From: Alistipes sp.
Lineage (GTDB): Bacteria; Bacteroidota; Bacteroidia; Bacteroidales; Rikenellaceae
Direction: 5' to 3'
DNA: 41,167 nucleotides
Assembly: GCA_020026335.1 (NCBI GenBank)
Contig: JAHHQO010000017.1
Span: forward strand, 1-41,167
The notes beneath the pieces were generated by a model. The model had not been told where the DNA came from, searched no databases, and saw only the letters and a program-made list of their open reading frames with translations. This document shows positions 32,398-41,144 of this stretch, piece by piece; within the stretch, counting starts at the first letter, position 1, and every line of letters starts with the position of its first letter. The position numbers and the translations under genes are program-made.

Positions 32398-34431
32398 ATG
32401 GAACAAACTACACCCCACCTTCCCATCGTGGAACGTGACGAGTGGCTTCGCCCGGCGGAGGAAGCCCTCAACGCCCGATGGACGCGCTACACCGAGCGCA
32501 AAAAGGATATCATGCGTTCGTCATCGACCCTGACCGACTACGCCAACGGCTATCTCTACTTCGGCTGGAGGTGGGACGCACAACTCGACGGCTGGTGGTT
32601 CAGAGAGTGGCTGCCCGAAGCGCAGGACGTCTATATCTTCGGCGACTTCAACAACTGGCAGCGCACCGAGTTGAGACTCCACAAAGACAAAAACGGTGTG
32701 TGGAGCATCTTCTTCCCGTCGGCCATGTACCGCGACCGTCTGACACACGGCTCTCTCTATAAGATTCACGTGCACGGCCACAACGGCTGGCTCGACCGCA
32801 TACCCGCCTACGCCACCCGTGTGGTGCAGGACGATGAGACGAAAAACTACACCGCGCAGTTCTGGAACCCCGAACCCTTCGACTGGCAGGGCGACCACTT
32901 CGATACCTCGTCCATCGGCGCACCCCTCATCTACGAGGCACACGTGGGCATGGCACAGGAGAAAGAGGGTGTGGGCACCTACGCCGAGTTCACCCAAAAG
33001 GTGTTGCCCGTCATTCACCGTGACGGCTACAACGCCGTGCAGCTCATGGCCATCGCCGAGCACCCCTACTACGGTTCGTTCGGCTATCACGTCTCCAACT
33101 TCTTTGCCCCCTCGTCACGCTTCGGCACACCCGAGGAACTGAAGGAGCTGATTCGCCGCGCCCACGAGCTGGGCATCGCGGTCATCATGGATTTGGTACA
33201 CGCCCACTATGTGAAGAACCTCAACGAGGGCATCAACGAGCTGGACGGCAGCGACCACCTCTACTCCAAACCCGGCGAGGCAGGCTATCAGAAGTATTGG
33301 GATTCGATGATTTTCGACTACGGCAAACACGAGGTCGAGCACTTCCTGCTCTCCAACGTGAAGTATTGGCTCGACGAGTTCCACTTCGACGGCTTCCGCT
33401 TTGACGGTGTCACCTCCATGATTTACCACCACCACGGCTATGTGGATTTCGACAGCCGCGACAAATTCTTCGATGAGGGCGTCAATAACGATGCCATCAC
33501 CTACCTCACCCTTGCCAACGACCTTATTCACGAATACCGTCCCGATGCGCTGACCATCGCCGAGGATGTGAGCGGTATGCCCGGCATGTGTATCCCCACA
33601 GCCGACGGCGGTATAGGTTTCGACTACCGTCTGGGCATGGCGATTCCCGACTTCTGGATTAAGCTGCTGAAGGATATTCCCGACGAGGATTGGAACATCT
33701 GGGAGATGTGGTCGGTGATGACCAACCGTCTGCCCGACATCAAGACCGTGGCCTACGCCGAGTCGCACGACCAGGCACTGGTGGGCGACAAGACCATCGC
33801 CTTCCGACTGATGGACAAGGAGATGTATTTCCACATGGACCGCGCCTCCGAAAATCTGGTCATCGACCGCGGTATGGCGCTCCACATGATGATTCGACTG
33901 ATGACCATCTCCACGGGCGGTCAGGCCTACCTCAACTTCATGGGCAACGAGTTCGGACACCCCGAATGGATTGACTTCCCACGCGAGGGAAACAACTGGA
34001 GTTATGCCCACGCACGCCGTCAGTGGTCACTCTCGCGCAACGGTCTGCTGCGCTACTCGTGGCTCGGCGCGTTCGACAAGGCGATGATTCGACTCGTCAA
34101 GAAATACAAGGTGCTCTCCTCGGGTTATGCGTGGAACAACCTCATGGACGAGCAGAACAAAACCATGGTCTTCTCCCACGGCAAACTGCTCTTTGTCTTC
34201 AACTGGCACCCCTCGGCTTCGATTCCCGACTACGAGTTGCCCGTACCGCAGGCAGGTCGCTATGTGCCGATACTCTCCACCGACGAGAAACGCTTCGGCG
34301 GACAGGAACGCCAGTCGATGGACGACGTCCACTTCTCCTACAACGTGAAGGGCGACGACGGCAAGGAGTACCCCAAAATCCGCATCTACAACACCTCGCG
34401 CACGGCTACGGTCTTCGTCCGCAAGCGATAG
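32398..34431 (+). CDS. glgB: 1,4-alpha-glucan branching enzyme (GH13, eukaryote-like type)
   Basis: This cytosolic enzyme makes alpha-1,6 branches in glycogen. In 677 residues it shows an N-terminal CBM48 domain (VYIFGDFNNWQR near 78-89), a GH13 barrel with the nucleophile Asp336 (FRFDGVTSM), acid/base Glu389 (TIAEDVSG) and the third acid Asp458 (ESHDQAL), and a C-terminal all-beta domain. Length and motifs fit the compact branching enzymes related to eukaryotic GBE1 more than the longer E. coli type. It stands alone with its own promoter and terminator; no other glycogen gene is in the window. Confidence 0.94.
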   Translation: MEQTTPHLPIVERDEWLRPAEEALNARWTRYTERKKDIMRSSSTLTDYANGYLYFGWRWDAQLDGWWFREWLPEAQDVYIFGDFNNWQRTELRLHKDKNGVWSIFFPSAMYRDRLTHGSLYKIHVHGHNGWLDRIPAYATRVVQDDETKNYTAQFWNPEPFDWQGDHFDTSSIGAPLIYEAHVGMAQEKEGVGTYAEFTQKVLPVIHRDGYNAVQLMAIAEHPYYGSFGYHVSNFFAPSSRFGTPEELKELIRRAHELGIAVIMDLVHAHYVKNLNEGINELDGSDHLYSKPGEAGYQKYWDSMIFDYGKHEVEHFLLSNVKYWLDEFHFDGFRFDGVTSMIYHHHGYVDFDSRDKFFDEGVNNDAITYLTLANDLIHEYRPDALTIAEDVSGMPGMCIPTADGGIGFDYRLGMAIPDFWIKLLKDIPDEDWNIWEMWSVMTNRLPDIKTVAYAESHDQALVGDKTIAFRLMDKEMYFHMDRASENLVIDRGMALHMMIRLMTISTGGQAYLNFMGNEFGHPEWIDFPREGNNWSYAHARRQWSLSRNGLLRYSWLGAFDKAMIRLVKKYKVLSSGYAWNNLMDEQNKTMVFSHGKLLFVFNWHPSASIPDYELPVPQAGRYVPILSTDEKRFGGQERQSMDDVHFSYNVKGDDGKEYPKIRIYNTSRTATVFVRKR

Positions 34432-34456
34432 CCGCTCCGCGACAATACATTCCCAC

Positions 34457-34487
34457 AAGGGCAACCCTCCGACGGTTGCCCTTTTTT
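34457..34487 (+). terminator. Rho-independent terminator after glgB
   Basis: AAGGGCAACC pairs perfectly with GGTTGCCCTT around a seven-base loop, followed by a T-run, 25 bases after the glgB stop codon. Confidence 0.9.
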
Positions 34488-34567
34488 GTGCCCCTCTCCC
34501 CGGCACGACATCGGGGGTCGGAAAATCGTTTTTGGACTTAATTATTGCGATTTAGACCATTTTTCAC

Positions 34568-34575
34568 TACTTTTG
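34568..34575 (+). promoter_or_regulatory. -7 element of lysS
   Basis: TACTTTTG matches TAnnTTTG, 35 bases before the first lysS ATG. A partial -33 match (ATTG at 34544-34547) lies 20 bases upstream. Confidence 0.6.
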
Positions 34576-34610
34576 CACAGATAATACGATAACAATTAAA
34601 ACACAGATAA

Positions 34611-36332
34611 ATGATGATGGAACTCAGTGAACAAGAACAGCTTCGAAGAGCATCTCTGGCACAACTTCGCGAGCTGGGCATTGACCCCTATCCCGCTGCC
34701 CGTTACGAGGTGACGGCAACGGCACGCGAAATAGCTGAAAACTACGACGAGCAGAAGCAGAACTACCAAAACGTACGCATCGCAGGACGTATCATGTCGC
34801 GCCGTATCATGGGTAGCGCTTCGTTCTTCGAATTGCAGGACCACACCGGCCGCATTCAGGTCTACATTCGTCGCGATGACATCTGCCCCGAAGGTGACCC
34901 CACATTATACAACACCGTATTCAAGAAGCTCCTCGACATCGGTGACCACATCGGCGTGGAGGGTTTCGCTTTCCACACCAAGACCGGTGAATTGTCGGTA
35001 CACTGCAACAAGTTTACCGTCATCTCCAAGTCGGTACGTCCCCTTCCCGTGGTGAAGGCCAAGGACGGACAGACCTTTGACGCCTTCACCGACCCCGAGG
35101 TGCGCTACCGCCAGCGTTATGTCGATTTGGTGGTCAATCCTCAGGTTAGAGATGTCTTCGTGAAGCGTTCGAAGATTATCTCCACCATGCGCGAGTTCTT
35201 CAACGCGAAGGGCTATCTCGAGGTGGAGACCCCCATTCTCCAGCCCATTCCCGGTGGTGCTTCGGCGCGTCCGTTCATCACCCACCACAACACCCTCGAC
35301 ATGGACCAGTATCTGCGTATCGCCAGCGAGCTGTACCTCAAGAAACTCATCGTGGGTGGCTTTGACGGTGTCTACGAGTTCGGCAAGAACTTCCGCAACG
35401 AGGGTATGGACCGCACCCACAACCCCGAGTTTACCGTAATGGAGATTTACGTGGCTTATCAGGACTACATCTGGATGATGGAGTTCACCGAACAGATGCT
35501 CGAGAAGGTAGCCATGGCCGTGAACGGCACCACCGATGTGGTTATCGACGGCAAGCAGGTATCTTTCAAGGCTCCTTTCCGCCGCATCACCATGACCGAT
35601 GCCATTCGCGAGAAGACCGGTTACGACATCACGGGTCAGAGCGAGGAGCAGCTCAGAGAGGCTTGCAAGCGACTCAATGTCGAGACCGACGAGACGATGG
35701 GTAAGGGTAAGCTCATCGATGCCATCTTCGGTCAGTATTGCGAGGAGGAGTTCGTACAGCCTACTTTCGTGACGGACTACCCCATCGAGATGTCTCCCCT
35801 CGTGAAGCGTCACAGAGAGAACCCCGACCTCACAGAGCGTTTCGAGTTGTTCGTCAATGGTAAGGAGTTGTGCAACGCCTACTCGGAGCTCAACGACCCC
35901 ATCGACCAGCTGGAGCGTTTCCAGGAGCAGTTGCGTCTCTCGGAGAAGGGCGACGACGAGGCGATGTTCATCGATATGGACTTCGTGCGCGCCCTCGAGT
36001 ACGGTATGCCCTCATGTTCGGGTATGGGTATCGGCATCGACCGTCTGGCGATGTTCATGACCGGTCAGCCCTCGATTCAGGACGTGCTGTTCTTCCCCCA
36101 GATGCGCCCCGAGAAGAAGGCGGTCAACGACCCCGCCGAGAAGTACATCGAAATCGGTGTCCCCGAGGAGTGGGTGCCCGTCATTCAGAAGATGGGTTAT
36201 CTGACTGTCGATTCGCTGAAGAAGCTCTCGGCAGGCAAGTTCTTCAACGACCTCTGCGGTTTCAACAAGAAGAACAAACTCGGTTTGAAGGCTCCCTCGA
36301 TGGAGGAGGTCAAGAAGTGGTGCGAGGAGTAA
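34611..36332 (+). CDS. lysS: Lysyl-tRNA synthetase, class II
   Basis: LysS charges tRNA-Lys. The 573-residue protein has an N-terminal OB-fold anticodon-binding domain (RIAGRIMSRRIMG, FFELQDHTGRIQVYIRRDD) and a class II core with motif 2 (FRNEGMDRTHNPEF, near 261-274) and motif 3 (GMGIGIDRLAM, near 470-481). About 65 residues follow motif 3 and its FFPQMRPE end, including GYLTVDSLKKLSAGKFFNDLCG; E. coli LysS ends before this point, and such a tail is, as far as I recall, usual in Bacteroidota. Three ATG codons in a row (34611, 34614, 34617) could each start it. The tpiA gene follows after 58 bases with no terminator between. Confidence 0.96.
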   Translation: MMMELSEQEQLRRASLAQLRELGIDPYPAARYEVTATAREIAENYDEQKQNYQNVRIAGRIMSRRIMGSASFFELQDHTGRIQVYIRRDDICPEGDPTLYNTVFKKLLDIGDHIGVEGFAFHTKTGELSVHCNKFTVISKSVRPLPVVKAKDGQTFDAFTDPEVRYRQRYVDLVVNPQVRDVFVKRSKIISTMREFFNAKGYLEVETPILQPIPGGASARPFITHHNTLDMDQYLRIASELYLKKLIVGGFDGVYEFGKNFRNEGMDRTHNPEFTVMEIYVAYQDYIWMMEFTEQMLEKVAMAVNGTTDVVIDGKQVSFKAPFRRITMTDAIREKTGYDITGQSEEQLREACKRLNVETDETMGKGKLIDAIFGQYCEEEFVQPTFVTDYPIEMSPLVKRHRENPDLTERFELFVNGKELCNAYSELNDPIDQLERFQEQLRLSEKGDDEAMFIDMDFVRALEYGMPSCSGMGIGIDRLAMFMTGQPSIQDVLFFPQMRPEKKAVNDPAEKYIEIGVPEEWVPVIQKMGYLTVDSLKKLSAGKFFNDLCGFNKKNKLGLKAPSMEEVKKWCEE

Positions 36333-36390
36333 TCCCCAATCCCGAAAACGAAAATTAATAAGTTTACAAAAACCATAAAAATTTACGAAA

Positions 36391-37143
36391 ATGAGAAAGA
36401 AAATTGTAGCCGGTAACTGGAAGATGAACACTCTTCCCCAGGAGGGCGTAGAGTTGGCAAAAGGTGTAGTAGCAGGTCGTGGTGAGGTTTCGAATGAGGT
36501 GAGCTTCATCGTATGTCCTCCCTTCACTCACATCGCCATGGTAGCCGAGGCTTTGAAGGGTTCTGACATCGAGTTCGGTGCACAGAACTGCGCAGCAGAG
36601 GCTAAGGGTGCTTACACCGGTGAGGTAGCAGCATCGATGATTGCAGCTCTGGGTTGCAAGTACGTTATCCTCGGCCACTCGGAGCGTCGCCAGTACTACG
36701 GTGAGACTTCGGAGACCCTGAACAAGAAGATGGAGCAGGCTTATGCTAACGGTTTGACTCCCATCTACTGTGTAGGTGAGAACCTCGAGGAGCGTGAGGC
36801 TGAGAAGCACTTCGACGTAGTGAAGGCTCAGATTGAGGAGGTTGTTTACAACCTGACCGAGGAGCAGTTCAAGAACCTCGTTATCGCATACGAGCCCGTA
36901 TGGGCTATCGGTACCGGTAAGACCGCTACCGCTGACCAGGCACAGGAGATTCACGCCTACATCCGCAAGGTATTGGCTGAGAAGTTCGGCGCACTGGCAC
37001 AGGAGACCGCTATTCTCTACGGTGGTTCTTGCAAGCCCGCAAACGCAGCCGAGATCTTCGCTAAGGAGGATGTTGACGGTGGTCTGATCGGTGGTGCAGC
37101 CCTCAAGGCAGCTGACTTCCTCGCTATCGGCAAGGGTTTCTAG
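36391..37143 (+). CDS. tpiA: Triose-phosphate isomerase
   Basis: TpiA interconverts dihydroxyacetone phosphate and glyceraldehyde 3-phosphate. The 250-residue protein has every key residue: Asn9 and Lys11 (GNWKMN), His96 (GHSER), Glu168 (AYEPVWAIG) and the closing loop 6 (AIGTGKTA), with GGSCKPANA and GGLIGGAAL binding the phosphate. Codon use differs from its neighbours, with many GTA, GCA, GCT and GGT codons, as expected for a highly expressed gene. A possible weak -7 element (TAAGTTTA) lies in the 58 bases after lysS, so it may have its own promoter. The stop codon lies inside a 13-base inverted repeat. Confidence 0.97.
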   Translation: MRKKIVAGNWKMNTLPQEGVELAKGVVAGRGEVSNEVSFIVCPPFTHIAMVAEALKGSDIEFGAQNCAAEAKGAYTGEVAASMIAALGCKYVILGHSERRQYYGETSETLNKKMEQAYANGLTPIYCVGENLEEREAEKHFDVVKAQIEEVVYNLTEEQFKNLVIAYEPVWAIGTGKTATADQAQEIHAYIRKVLAEKFGALAQETAILYGGSCKPANAAEIFAKEDVDGGLIGGAALKAADFLAIGKGF

Positions 37144-37254
37144 GAGCGACGAACGAATACGTTCATTAGCACCAATACATGCAATAAGGTGTCCCTTTTG
37201 GGGACACCTTATTTGTTATACGGCTATTCCATGTTCCAACGGTCGCTCCTAGAA
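37138..37254 (+). repeat. 13-base inverted repeat enclosing the tpiA stop codon and terminator
   Basis: TTCTAGGAGCGAC (37138-37150) is perfectly complementary to GTCGCTCCTAGAA (37242-37254). Inside lie a small hairpin GAACG-AATA-CGTTC (37151-37164) and the terminator hairpin. Together they could fold as a three-way junction at the 3' end of the tpiA message. Confidence 0.7.
37183..37215 (+). terminator. Terminator hairpin after tpiA
   Basis: AATAAGGTGTCCC pairs perfectly with GGGACACCTTATT around TTTTG. The following T-tract is short (TTTGTTATA), so termination may be partial. Confidence 0.75.
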
Positions 37255-37260
37255 CAATTC

Positions 37261-37329
37261 AGACATTCCCCTCTTTCTCTCTCCTTTGAAAAAGGGGAGA
37301 TTCGCTGACGCGGGGAAGGGGCGCAAGGT
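37261..37329. repeat. 69-base intergenic repeat, copy A
   Basis: This copy and copy B (37443-37511) have equal length and differ at only four positions. Each contains a CTCCTTT-GAA-AAAGGGGAG-type hairpin and the segment GATTCGCTG(A/G)CGCGGGGAAG. It resembles extragenic palindromic repeats seen in Bacteroidales. Confidence 0.9.
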
Positions 37330-37356
37330 TTTACAAAAAAGTTTTAGCACATAAAG

Positions 37357-37391
37357 AATAAGGGTGACTTCCTTGGGAAGTCGCCCTTATT
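37357..37391 (+). terminator. Second terminator-like hairpin
   Basis: AATAAGGGTGACTTCC (37357-37372) pairs with GGAAGTCGCCCTTATT (37376-37391), with one G-U pair, around TTG. The ends AATAAGG...CCTTATTTG match those of the tpiA terminator hairpin, 174 bases upstream, with changed stem centre. Confidence 0.75.
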
Positions 37392-37442
37392 TGCTTTACG
37401 GGGGTGGAGAGAATTACCGCGCCCGATTAGAAGCCTAGATAT

Positions 37443-37511
37443 AGACATACCCCTCTTTCTCTCCCCTTTGAAAAAGGGGAGATTCGCTGGCGCGGGGAAG
37501 GGGCGCGAGGT
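37443..37511. repeat. 69-base intergenic repeat, copy B
   Basis: This is 65 of 69 bases identical to copy A at 37261-37329. It lies about 51 bases after the second hairpin, as copy A lies about 47 bases after the first, so hairpin plus repeat form one duplicated unit of about 175-180 bases. Confidence 0.9.
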
Positions 37512-37557
37512 CGAACACTCCCCTATTTTATTTTTGCGCCAACCAATCCACCCCACA

Positions 37558-37900
37558 TAATTTTCCCCCCTCCATTTTCCCGAAACCACCACATTTTTCT
37601 CTGCCCCCGTTCCCCCTCCACCCGAAAATTCCCGCGCCATTTCTTCATTCCTCTGTCCGCTTCATACACTTCTCATCGCCGCCTCCATATTTTCACGTTC
37701 CCCGAAACCGCCCACCTTATTTTTCCGCACCATCGCCCCCGTCCCCTCTCCACCCAAAATCCCCGCGCCATTTCTTCATTCCTCCGTCCGCATCATACAC
37801 TTCCACCGCCCCGCCATATTTTTTTCCGCTTCCCAAAAACCGCCACCTTTTTCTCCGCCCCTCGAACACCGCCCACTCCTATTTCCTCCTGCCGCCCCCC
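37558..37900. repeat. Imperfect C/T-rich tandem repeat, about 2.5 copies
   Basis: A block containing CCCGCGCCATTTCTTCATTC recurs at 37631 and 37762 (131 bases apart). Blocks with CCCGAAACC or CCCAAAAACC recur near 37579, 37701 and 37832. The unit is about 122-131 bases long and the copies have diverged. Purines are strongly depleted on the plus strand. Confidence 0.75.
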
Positions 37901-37962
37901 CGCTCCCGACCACCGCGCTCTCGTTTTTTTCGCTGTGGCACAGCAGGTTTTATGTCGAAATA

Positions 37963-37994
37963 TTTGCATATCAGGGCTATTTTAGTGAATTTTG
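37963..37994 (+). promoter_or_regulatory. Candidate promoter of nhaC
   Basis: TTTG (37963-37966) is 20 bases from GAATTTTG (37987-37994), one mismatch from TAnnTTTG. It would give a leader of about 125 bases with a small GAGGAA/TTCCTC hairpin at 38012-38029. Confidence 0.4.
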
Positions 37995-38126
37995 CACCGT
38001 TTTTCTGCCGTGAGGAATTTTCCTTCCTCCGTCATGGCCGACAGCAGGTGATTTTACCACCCGGCACTCCCGACACGGCGCACGCCACACCGAAGAGTCA
38101 AAGATTCATCACCGAACACACATTTT

Positions 38127-39434
38127 ATGAATACACAGAACAATATCAACCCTCACAAACCTGCGGGCTGGGTCGCACTGAGTCCGCTGGTCATCTTTCT
38201 GACGCTCTATCTCGGCACCTCGATACTCGTCGATGACTTCTACAAAGTGCCCATCACCGTGGCGTTTCTCTTCGCTTCGTGCGTGGCGGTGCTCGTCACA
38301 CGTGGTCTGAAGCTCGAGGAGCGCATCATGCAATTCTCCATCGGGGCATCGAATCCCAATATGTTGCTCATGTTGTGGATTTTCATTCTCGCCGGAGCTT
38401 TCGCCAACTCCGCCAAGGAGATGGGTGCCATCGAAGCCACCGTAAACCTCACCCTCCATGTCCTGCCCGACAACCTTCTGCTGGCAGGTATCTTCGTAGC
38501 GGCGTGTTTCATCTCGCTAAGCATCGGCACGAGTGTCGGCACCATTGTCGCCCTCACCCCCGTGGCCATCGGTCTGGCTGAGCATACGGGCATCGCCCTG
38601 CCCTTCATGCTGGGTGTCGTGGTCGGCGGTTCGTTCTTCGGCGACAACCTCTCCTTCATCTCCGACACCACCATCGCCTCGACCCGTACACAGGGCTGTA
38701 AGATGCGCGACAAATTCCGCATCAATTCCCTCATTGTCGTGCCGGCGGCCGTCATCGTCCTCGGCATCTACATCTTCATGGGATTTGACCTCACCGCTCC
38801 CGTGGTCACCGAGCGCATCGAGTGGCTGCGCGTCACCCCCTATCTGCTGGTCATCGGCATGGCACTCATGGGTCTGCACGTCATTCCCGTGTTGCTCATC
38901 GGCATCTTGAGCACCGCCCTCGTGGGCTTCATCACGGGCAGCTTCACCTTCATCGAGTGGTTCGGAGCGATGGGCAGCGGCATCATGGACATGGGCGAAC
39001 TCATCATCATCAGTCTGATGGCCGGCGGTATGCTGGAGCTGATACGTTTCAACGGCGGTATCGACTACCTGCTCGACATCCTCACACGACATATCCACTC
39101 GAAGCGTGGCGCGGAGCTGGGCATCGCCTCATTGGTGAGCATCGCCAACCTCTGCACGGCGAACAACACCATCGCCATTCTGACCACGGGTCCCATCGCG
39201 GCGAACATCACGCGCAAGTACCAGCTCGACAACCGCAAGGTAGCCAGCATTCTCGACACTTTTTCGTGCTTTATGCAGGGTATTCTGCCCTATGGCGCAC
39301 AACTGCTCATGGCGGCAGGACTCGCCGAAATATCGCCGCTGAGCATCATCGGCAATCTCTACTATCCCTTCACGATGGGCACATTTGCCATCTGCTCGAT
39401 TCTGTTCCGCTACCCGAGACGCTACTCGCGATAG
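38127..39434 (+). CDS. nhaC: NhaC-family sodium:proton antiporter
   Basis: This 435-residue inner-membrane protein has about eleven hydrophobic segments and the NhaC-type core: FISLSIGTSVGTIVALTPV, then GSFFGDNLSFISDTTIASTRTQGC, where the acidic and polar residues of the unwound helices bind ions, and a late NTIAILTTGPIA segment. It would expel sodium in exchange for protons, and could thereby support sodium-driven uptake such as that by the symporter at 6816-8264. Some members exchange malate or other organic ions, so the exact cargo is inferred. It is a single-gene unit followed by a bidirectional terminator. Confidence 0.88.
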   Translation: MNTQNNINPHKPAGWVALSPLVIFLTLYLGTSILVDDFYKVPITVAFLFASCVAVLVTRGLKLEERIMQFSIGASNPNMLLMLWIFILAGAFANSAKEMGAIEATVNLTLHVLPDNLLLAGIFVAACFISLSIGTSVGTIVALTPVAIGLAEHTGIALPFMLGVVVGGSFFGDNLSFISDTTIASTRTQGCKMRDKFRINSLIVVPAAVIVLGIYIFMGFDLTAPVVTERIEWLRVTPYLLVIGMALMGLHVIPVLLIGILSTALVGFITGSFTFIEWFGAMGSGIMDMGELIIISLMAGGMLELIRFNGGIDYLLDILTRHIHSKRGAELGIASLVSIANLCTANNTIAILTTGPIAANITRKYQLDNRKVASILDTFSCFMQGILPYGAQLLMAAGLAEISPLSIIGNLYYPFTMGTFAICSILFRYPRRYSR

Positions 39435-39556
39435 TTCGGAACGGCGCGGAAGATTTGCACGCCCTGCCACGTTCGGGACCCACTTTGCCCCCACGGACGC
39501 ACACTATGCCTCCACGGATACACATTCGGGGATTTCGGGCGCGCGCTGACATACAC

Positions 39557-39594
39557 AAAAAATACCCTGTTCCGTGTGGAGCAGGGTATTTTTT
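39557..39594. terminator. Bidirectional terminator between nhaC and the TlpA-like gene
   Basis: AAAAAATACCCTG pairs perfectly with CAGGGTATTTTTT across a 12-base loop that can itself pair partly (TCC/GGA). It serves two convergent genes. Bases 39435-39556 show no gene. Confidence 0.88.
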
Positions 39595-39610
39595 ATTTAC
39601 TCGGGCGGCG

Positions 39611-40738
39611 TTAGAACAGCTCGTCCAACTTGTTGTAGAAGTCTTGTCCCTCGCCCACAAATTTGGCGACCACGCGCCCCTCGCCATCGAGGATAATCTT
39701 GGTCGGATAGCCCGGCACACCGTAGGCGGTCACTACATCCGAACGCTCACCGTTGCAGAGATTCGTCCATGACATACCCTTCTCCTCGATGAACTTCGCC
39801 ACCTTTTCGGGCTTGTCGCCAAAGTCGATGCTCACAAACTCCACCTTCTTGTGATACTTCTTGTAGTATTTCTGCATCTCGGGAATACCCTTCACGCACC
39901 AGCCGCACCAGATGCCCCAAAAGTCGAGCACCACATATTTACCTCTGAAATCCTTTAACGACTTCTCACCGCCGCGCGCATCGGGCAGCGTAAAGTCGGG
40001 AGCGATGGCACCCTCGGTGAGATTTGCCCAGTTGGCTTTCTTCTGCACCGTGCGCTCACACTGACTGATGTAGTAATCCAAAGCCCCCTTCATCTTGCCG
40101 TTGCGCACACCCTCGCCCAGATACTTGGCCGCCTCGAGACAATGCTCCGAAGAAATCTGCATCATGATTAACGGGTTCGAGGGGTTCTCGGGGTCGTTCT
40201 TCACGCACTCCAAACCCACCTGCGACAACTCCTTGTCCATCGTCTTCACCTCACTGCGTAACGAATCCACCACAGCCTTGTTCTGCTCGTAGTCGGCACT
40301 CAACTGCTGGATTTCGCGCATCACATCGTTGCGTCTGCGCTCCAGCCGTGCGAAGTCGGTCTGATTGTAGGCATCGTAAACCTCCGTACCCGAAACGGTG
40401 AGGTTGTTCAACGATCCCTCCACCTTCATTTTGTCACCCGGCACGAAGAGGACACGCACGGGATATATCGACATCATCTCGGTGTTGGAGGTGGGCTTGG
40501 GAATGAAATAGACGAACGAGACGAGGGAGTCGGGAATCTGCGCCTCAAGACGACCATTGACGAGCACCACGGTGTCCAATACACTTTGAGGGCGCTCGGC
40601 ATCTGCACCATTAGGCTGGGGCAGCACCTGCAAGATAAGCGAGTCACGGTCGAGATCGATACGACCGGTCAGATTGTAGGAATTGTCCGCGCAACTAACC
40701 GCCATACCGGCAGCACAGAGCGCAAAAAGAGATTTCAT
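39611..40738 (-). CDS. TlpA-like thiol-disulfide lipoprotein with DUF4369-type N-terminal domain
   Basis: From the ATG at 40738 the protein has 375 residues and a lipoprotein signal ending in lipobox AVSC. Residues about 20-130 resemble the DUF4369 beta domain, a helical charged segment follows (about 130-240), and a thioredoxin/AhpC-TSA domain begins near 245 with the redox motif WCGWC (Cys278 and Cys281). It should act in the periplasm as a disulfide reductase or similar, anchored by lipid. The start is limited by the -7 element at 40778-40785; an ATG at 40747 is equally possible and adds three residues, while an upstream in-frame TTG at 40780 lies inside the promoter. It is a single-gene unit. 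Confidence 0.85.
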   Translation of the reverse strand: MKSLFALCAAGMAVSCADNSYNLTGRIDLDRDSLILQVLPQPNGADAERPQSVLDTVVLVNGRLEAQIPDSLVSFVYFIPKPTSNTEMMSIYPVRVLFVPGDKMKVEGSLNNLTVSGTEVYDAYNQTDFARLERRRNDVMREIQQLSADYEQNKAVVDSLRSEVKTMDKELSQVGLECVKNDPENPSNPLIMMQISSEHCLEAAKYLGEGVRNGKMKGALDYYISQCERTVQKKANWANLTEGAIAPDFTLPDARGGEKSLKDFRGKYVVLDFWGIWCGWCVKGIPEMQKYYKKYHKKVEFVSIDFGDKPEKVAKFIEEKGMSWTNLCNGERSDVVTAYGVPGYPTKIILDGEGRVVAKFVGEGQDFYNKLDELF

Positions 40739-40777
40739 AATATTCATAGCATCGTACGATTTATTTGGTAATAAAAA

Positions 40778-40785
40778 CAAATGTA
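40778..40785 (-). promoter_or_regulatory. -7 element of the TlpA-like gene
   Basis: On the minus strand this reads TACATTTG, matching TAnnTTTG, about 40 bases before the chosen ATG. No -33 match was seen. Confidence 0.5.
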
Positions 40786-41110
40786 CAAAAACACAGACAT
40801 TGTTGTTTATTGAGGGGAAAATATTTCTGAAGAAATTAACTTACGCATAGAGCAGACTGTACTCTAAAATAGGAAAAGCCAACCCCTACGGATTGGCTAA
40901 TATATATAATGTACGGGGGCATCGCAAACCATCCACATAGTAATCGAGCTGCACCCCTCTCTCGCGAGACCGTCCCCAGCGTGATATTTCCAATCTCGCT
41001 GAACCGAGAGCAGAATACAACCGAGCGGAGCGGCAAGCGCAGGCTATACCCTACCGACCAAACGAGACGGCAGACCTCGCGGTCATAGAAGGGGCTGTGC
41101 CCCAAAAGCA
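40786..41110. other. Gene-free region between the rRNA operon end and the TlpA-like gene
   Basis: I find no gene or tRNA here. It holds small hairpins (AGCCAA/TTGGCT at 40878-40898; GGGGC-TGT-GCCCC at 41091-41103) and a palindrome TCTCGCGAGA at 40960-40969, none with a clear role. Confidence 0.6.
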
Positions 41111-41143
41111 CAAAAAAAGGTCGACCCAAATGGATCGACCTTG
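41111..41143 (-). terminator. Terminator of the rRNA operon
   Basis: On the minus strand AAGGTCGATCC pairs with the AAGGTCGACCC side (one mismatch) around ATTT, followed by TTTTTT and G. It lies directly after the 5S rRNA 3' end. Confidence 0.85.
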
Positions 41144-41144
41144 A

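Larger units (their letters stand above)
37144..38126. other. Gene-free 983-base intergenic region rich in repeats
   Basis: No credible gene lies between tpiA and nhaC. From left to right: the tpiA inverted repeat and terminator, a first 69-base repeat, a second hairpin, the second 69-base repeat, an imperfect C/T-rich tandem repeat (37558-37900), and a candidate nhaC promoter. Open frames here are short and have no recognisable protein features. Confidence 0.8.

Noticed and set aside
37261..37511. Insertion sequence or MITE bounded by the 69-base repeats
   Set aside because: The two copies are direct repeats and no transposase gene or target-site duplication is visible; I keep them as extragenic repeats.
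37963..38126. Riboswitch in the nhaC leader
   Set aside because: Only one small hairpin is visible and no known aptamer core was recognised.
40786..41110. tRNA gene next to the rRNA operon
   Set aside because: I found no T-loop (GGTTCGAATCC-like) or cloverleaf on either strand.
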